From contig JAICLG010000119.1 of assembly GCA_025927515.1 (NCBI GenBank), positions 1 through 8,730 of the forward strand: a DNA stretch of 8,730 bases, in the 5' to 3' direction. The translations under genes were made by a program, and so were the position numbers. The stretch is from Hyphomicrobium sp. (GTDB lineage Bacteria; Pseudomonadota; Alphaproteobacteria; Rhizobiales; Hyphomicrobiaceae). Below, one piece after another: positions 5,555-8,730 of this stretch. Each line of letters opens with the position of its first letter. Position 1 is the first letter of the stretch. The notes below the pieces were generated by a model that saw only the letters and a list, made by a program, of their open reading frames with translations, was not told the origin of the DNA and made no database searches.

Positions 5555-6760
5555 ATGCCGATTTTCGTTTTTTCAATTTGGCAGATTGCCGGAACCGTGC
5601 TCGGAATCGCGGGGCTCGCTTATCTCATCCTTGCCATACGCGCGACATGGCGCTTTCGCGAACGCGCCGTTTTCGGTGCCGGACGCAAAGGCGTTTCCGT
5701 TCTGAAGCCCGTTCACGGAGACGGCGCCTATCTCTACGAAAGCCTGCGCTCCTTCTGCCTGCAGGATTACCCCAAATATGAAGTTATCTTCGGCGCCCAC
5801 ACACCAGGCGACCCAGCCGTCGCGGTCGTCAATCGCCTGATCGCAGAATACCCCGACCTCGACCTGCGTCTCGTCGTCGATGAATCGCTGGCAGGGCCAA
5901 ATCGAAAGGCTTCGAATCTCGCGAACATCGCCAAGGTCGCGAAATATGATCTCTTCCTGCTTTCCGATAGCGATGTGCGCGTGGATCAAAACTGTATCGC
6001 CTCGATGACGGCGCCTTTCGACGAGCCGTCCGTTGGAGCCGTTGCCTCAATCTACAAAGGTTGGCCCACGGATGATCCTCCCTCACGATTCGGCGCGCTC
6101 TATCTGAATGATTGGTTCGTCCCGTCGGTCGTTGTCGACGCCAGTCTCCGCGGCATCGATTTCGTCTTTGGCGCCATGAGCGCGGTGCGCCGCGAAGCCC
6201 TTAACGCCATCGGCGGATTCGAGATGCTCTCCCAATGCCTTGCCGAAGATTTCTCCATGGGGCGCTTGGTGACGCACCGCGGCTGGCGCGTGGTGCTGTC
6301 GCCCTATGCCTGCGACACGGTCGTCGCCGAAAAAAATTTCGCGGAAATGTTTCGTCACGAGGTTCGCTGGCAGCGGTCCGAACGGGCCTGCCGCCCGCTC
6401 GATCAGTTCATGTCTGTCGTCACCTGGCCGCTACCGTTGTTGATGCTTTTGCTCCTGCCGCAACCAAGCGCGATTGGATTTTCCCTTCTATTCATCTACG
6501 TTGTGCTGCGACTCGCACTGCATTTCATCGTTCGGCGAAGCTTTCGCATCGCGACGCCTACCGAACCTTGGCTTGTACCGTTGCGCGAATGCGTATGTTT
6601 TTTTGCCTGGGCCTGCGGGTTACTGGGCAACACAATCAAATGGGGCCAGGAGACGTTCAGTATTCCCGCATACCGCCGGTTGATGGCCGCTGAGACCGCC
6701 CTCGCAAGCGGTTCGGCTCCCGATTCGCAAGCATTGAAAGCATCTCGCGGTGTCCGATGA
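5555..6760 (+). CDS. hpnI: HpnI, hopanoid glycosyltransferase (GT21-like)
   Basis: A membrane-bound glycosyltransferase of about 401 residues, related to ceramide glucosyltransferases (GT21). HpnI is known to add N-acetylglucosamine from the UDP sugar to bacteriohopanetetrol. An N-terminal membrane segment covers about residues 8-30. The GT-A domain follows, with VSVLKPVHG (47-55), the metal-binding LLSDSD (135-140), FGAMSAVRREALNAIGGF (205-222), LAEDFSMG (229-236, catalytic Asp of the ED pair) and RHEVRW (267-272), the RW motif of this family. Two or three hydrophobic segments (about 290-325 and 348-370) anchor the C-terminus. I chose ATG 5555 because it begins just before the membrane segment; GTG 5525 would add ten residues (MSGCYCGLFI) without a ribosome binding site. 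The 3' end overlaps hpnL by 11 bases, implying cotranslation. Confidence 0.9.
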   Translation: MPIFVFSIWQIAGTVLGIAGLAYLILAIRATWRFRERAVFGAGRKGVSVLKPVHGDGAYLYESLRSFCLQDYPKYEVIFGAHTPGDPAVAVVNRLIAEYPDLDLRLVVDESLAGPNRKASNLANIAKVAKYDLFLLSDSDVRVDQNCIASMTAPFDEPSVGAVASIYKGWPTDDPPSRFGALYLNDWFVPSVVVDASLRGIDFVFGAMSAVRREALNAIGGFEMLSQCLAEDFSMGRLVTHRGWRVVLSPYACDTVVAEKNFAEMFRHEVRWQRSERACRPLDQFMSVVTWPLPLLMLLLLPQPSAIGFSLLFIYVVLRLALHFIVRRSFRIATPTEPWLVPLRECVCFFAWACGLLGNTIKWGQETFSIPAYRRLMAAETALASGSAPDSQALKASRGVR

Positions 6761-7769
6761 CGTTGCGAAAAGCCGTCTCCTGCCGCGCTCTCGCGTGAAG
6801 ATGGGAATCACGATCTTCGCCTTGGCGGGGATTGCGATTGCCACGGCGCTCATTCTGTATTTCGGTTCCGCGCAAGTTGGCGACGCCTTCTTGACTGCTG
6901 GCTGGCGCGGTCTCGCGGCAATGACGGGCGTATATCTCGCGTCACTTGTCTTATGCGCATCGGCTTGGCGCTGCCTGATCAGCGCGCCGCATCGAAACAC
7001 GATGTTGGCGTGTCATTGGGCACGCCTGTTGCGCGATAGCGTGGGCAACATCCTAGCGATTGTACCCGCCGCCGGTGAAGTTGTTGCTGCGCGGGAACTC
7101 TCGATCTTTGGCCTCAGCCCGGGAACGGCTGCTGCGTCGACCATCGTCGATCTGACGATGGAAATCGTCAGCTTGATTTTCTTTGCGCTCCTCGGTCTCG
7201 CCCTTCTGAGTTGGGAACGGCCGGGTGAAAGCATCGCATGGTGGTCGCTCGGCGCTCTTGCCGTTTCGGCCGTCGCGATAGCGGGCTTCATAGCCGCGCA
7301 AAGAGGCGGACTCTTTCGATTCCTCGGGGCGCTGGCGGATCGGCTCGGATTGACGGCACCTTGGAGCGAACCTGATCAATCGCGCAGCGTTCATGCCGGA
7401 ATCAATGAGATCTATAGCGCGCCGGGCCGGCCCGTCGCATCGGGAACGCTGCATTTTGTGGCTTGGGTGGTAGGCTCGGGTGAGGCATGGCTGGCGTTGT
7501 CGTTCATGGGACATCCGCTGAGTTTCGGCGACGTCCTCGTCATCGAAAGCCTGCTCCTGTCCCTGCGGATGGCGGTGTTCGTGCCATGGGCAGCTGGCGT
7601 GCAGGAAGGCGGCTATCTCGCGCTCGGTGCACTTTTCGGGTTGGATCCCGATATCGCTCTCGGGTTGTCCCTCCTCAAACGGGCGCGAGAAGTCCTGACC
7701 GGCGTGCCGTGTCTCCTGGTCTGGCAGGTACTCGAAACACGCCGGTTGTGGCGCGCTTCGCACGAATAG
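6750..7769 (+). CDS. hpnL: HpnL, hopanoid-associated membrane protein (LPG synthase TM-like)
   Basis: A 339-residue polytopic membrane protein of the lysylphosphatidylglycerol synthase transmembrane/flippase-like group, in the position typical of HpnL. Hydrophobic segments lie at about 18-38, 54-75, 130-153, 162-184, 236-253, 262-281 and 313-328. Family-type motifs are RDSVGNILAIVPAAGEVVAA (95-114) and FVPWAAGVQEGGYLALGALF (277-296), the latter matching the P-x-G-x-x-E-G loop of LPG synthase membrane domains. No soluble aminoacyl-transfer domain is attached, so lipid lysinylation is not expected. HpnL's biochemical role is unsettled; transport or translocation of modified hopanoids is a guess. 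GTG 6750 overlaps the end of hpnI by 11 bases; ATG 6801 is a shorter option but would start at the first membrane span. The gene converges on dxs. Confidence 0.85.
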   Translation: MSDDVAKSRLLPRSRVKMGITIFALAGIAIATALILYFGSAQVGDAFLTAGWRGLAAMTGVYLASLVLCASAWRCLISAPHRNTMLACHWARLLRDSVGNILAIVPAAGEVVAARELSIFGLSPGTAAASTIVDLTMEIVSLIFFALLGLALLSWERPGESIAWWSLGALAVSAVAIAGFIAAQRGGLFRFLGALADRLGLTAPWSEPDQSRSVHAGINEIYSAPGRPVASGTLHFVAWVVGSGEAWLALSFMGHPLSFGDVLVIESLLLSLRMAVFVPWAAGVQEGGYLALGALFGLDPDIALGLSLLKRAREVLTGVPCLLVWQVLETRRLWRASHE

Positions 7770-7777
7770 GAAGACGA

Positions 7778-7799
7778 TAGCGCGACCGGAGCGCGTCTA
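7778..7799. terminator. Possible hairpin between convergent hpnL and dxs
   Basis: TAG-CGCG (7778-7784) pairs with CGCG-T-CTA (7792-7799) with one bulged T and a 7-base loop. It overlaps the dxs stop codon and fills the 27-base gap between the two convergent genes. There is no T-run, so it is a weak candidate. Confidence 0.25.
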
Positions 7800-8730
7800 G
7801 CAGCGCACCCGTCCGCGCGTGTCGCCCAACGTATCCAGCTTCAGCGCATCGCAAACCGTTTCGACGATGCCCCGGGCCGAAAGGCCGGCCTGCTGGTACA
7901 TCGTCTCCTGCTTGTCCTGCTCGACAAAACAGTCGGGCATCACCTTCGCACGGACCTTCAAACCGTGATCGAGCAAGCCGTTGTCGCTCAGATACTGCAG
8001 GACGTGGCTGCCAAAGCCGCCGATCGACCCTTCCTCGACCGTCACCAGAACCTCGTGTTTATCCGCGAGGTTCCGAATCAAGTCGGTATCGAGCGGCTTC
8101 ATGAAGCGCGCGTCGGCAACCGTCGTCGAAAGGCCGAGCGTCGCCAGCTGGTCGGCAGCTTTCAATGCTTCGCCAAGACGAGAGCCAAGAGATAGAAGAG
8201 CGACGGTCGAGCCCTCTCGCACAATCCGGCCTTTGCCGATGGGAAGCACCTCGCCCGTTTCGGGCAATGCAACGCCCGTGCCCTCGCCACGCGGATAGCG
8301 GAACGCCGAAGGCCGGTCATCGATTGAGGCCGCCGTCGCGACCATGTGCTTCAGCTCGGCTTCGTCCGCCGCTGCCATGATGACGAAATTCGGCAGGCAA
8401 CCGAGATAGGCAAGATCGAACGAGCCCGCATGCGTCGAGCCATCGGCACCAACGAACCCGGCGCGATCGATCGCAAACCGCACCGGCAGTTTTTGGATCG
8501 CAACGTCGTGGACAACCTGATCGTAACCGCGCTGCAGGAAAGTCGAATAAATCGCGGCGAAAGGTTTCATGCCTTCCGTCGCCAGCCCAGCTGCGAACGT
8601 CACCGCATGCTGTTCGGCAATCCCGACGTCGAATGTCCGGTCGGGAAATTCGCGGCCGAAAATATCGAGCCCTGTGCCGTCCGGCATCGCCGCGGTGATC
8701 GCGACGATCTTCGGATCTTTCTTGGCTTCA
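7797..8730 (-). CDS. dxs: 1-deoxy-D-xylulose-5-phosphate synthase, C-terminal half (runs off right edge)
   Basis: About 310 C-terminal residues of Dxs are present, roughly half the usual 630-650. Dxs is a thiamin-diphosphate enzyme of the cytosol that condenses pyruvate with glyceraldehyde 3-phosphate to DXP, the first step of the MEP isoprenoid pathway. The window enters the gene at EAKKDPKIVAITAAMPDGTG, then the pyrimidine-binding domain with FDVGIAEQHAVTFAAGLA, whose Glu activates the cofactor. DQVVHDVAIQKLPVRFAIDR and GADGSTHAGSFDLAYLGCLP follow. The transketolase C-terminal domain (SLGSRLGEALKAADQLATLG, ARFMKPLDTDLI, VTVEEGSIGGFGSHV) completes it. The internal ATG at 8687 is not the start; the frame is open to the window edge. 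The stop is TAG at 7797-7799. dxs often sits beside hopanoid genes, supplying precursors for squalene and hopene. No defect is seen. Confidence 0.96.
   Translation of the reverse strand, partial: EAKKDPKIVAITAAMPDGTGLDIFGREFPDRTFDVGIAEQHAVTFAAGLATEGMKPFAAIYSTFLQRGYDQVVHDVAIQKLPVRFAIDRAGFVGADGSTHAGSFDLAYLGCLPNFVIMAAADEAELKHMVATAASIDDRPSAFRYPRGEGTGVALPETGEVLPIGKGRIVREGSTVALLSLGSRLGEALKAADQLATLGLSTTVADARFMKPLDTDLIRNLADKHEVLVTVEEGSIGGFGSHVLQYLSDNGLLDHGLKVRAKVMPDCFVEQDKQETMYQQAGLSARGIVETVCDALKLDTLGDTRGRVRC

Noticed and set aside
7053..7763. Long minus-strand open frame of 236 codons inside hpnL
   Set aside because: It is antisense to a membrane protein with clear hydrophobic segments; its product is highly charged and low in hydrophobics, typical of a shadow.
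1..8730. Mobile element, CRISPR array, phage or defence system
   Set aside because: No transposase, integrase, terminal inverted repeats, regularly spaced repeats or defence-type domains were seen; base composition is fairly uniform apart from small AT-richer gaps.

Overview
The window looks like a chromosomal segment of a GC-rich alphaproteobacterium, most likely Hyphomicrobiales (Bradyrhizobium/Beijerinckia/Methylocystis-like). This rests on the gene content (short CbtB plus CbtA under a cobalamin riboswitch, hopanoid genes hpnK, hpnI and hpnL beside dxs, a DUF1289 protein) and on base and codon use. The genus is inference only. No transposase, integrase, CRISPR array, rRNA or functional tRNA was seen.

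Layout. (1) At the left edge a family 2 glycosyltransferase runs leftward out of the window (1-221, minus); it is partial and its start is uncertain. (2) Bases 279-566 hold no convincing gene, only two short hairpins. (3) A histidine-phosphatase-fold protein (567-1127, minus) is divergent from a cobalamin riboswitch (about 1165-1285, plus) that precedes cbtB and cbtA (1330-2276). This is a B12-responsive cobalt uptake unit, closed by a good intrinsic terminator. The phosphatase has lost the arginine of its RHG signature. (4) A stand-alone protein joins an N-terminal four-cysteine DUF1289 module to a long C-terminal region I do not recognise (2361-3239). (5) A small secreted protein (3374-3730) is followed by 476 bases without a supportable gene, then a small secreted Cys-rich protein (4207-4482). 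(6) hpnK, hpnI and hpnL (4573-7769) encode sugar-modifying and membrane steps of hopanoid side-chain synthesis. (7) dxs (7797 to the right edge, minus) converges on hpnL.

How the genes work together. Two themes are visible. The first is cobalt/cobalamin homeostasis: low B12 should open the riboswitch and permit CbtBA synthesis for cobalt import; the divergent phosphatase may belong to the same pathway, but this is not shown. The second is hopanoid biosynthesis: Dxs makes DXP for the isoprenoid precursors, HpnI adds N-acetylglucosamine to bacteriohopanetetrol, HpnK deacetylates it, and HpnL is an associated membrane protein. hpnJ, which would convert the glucosamine to the cyclitol ether, is not in the window.

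I found no clear case for an entirely new multi-gene system. The best leads are the SHA-motif phosphatase divergent from the riboswitch, the C-terminal region of the DUF1289 fusion, and the odd 5' end of the glycosyltransferase gene.
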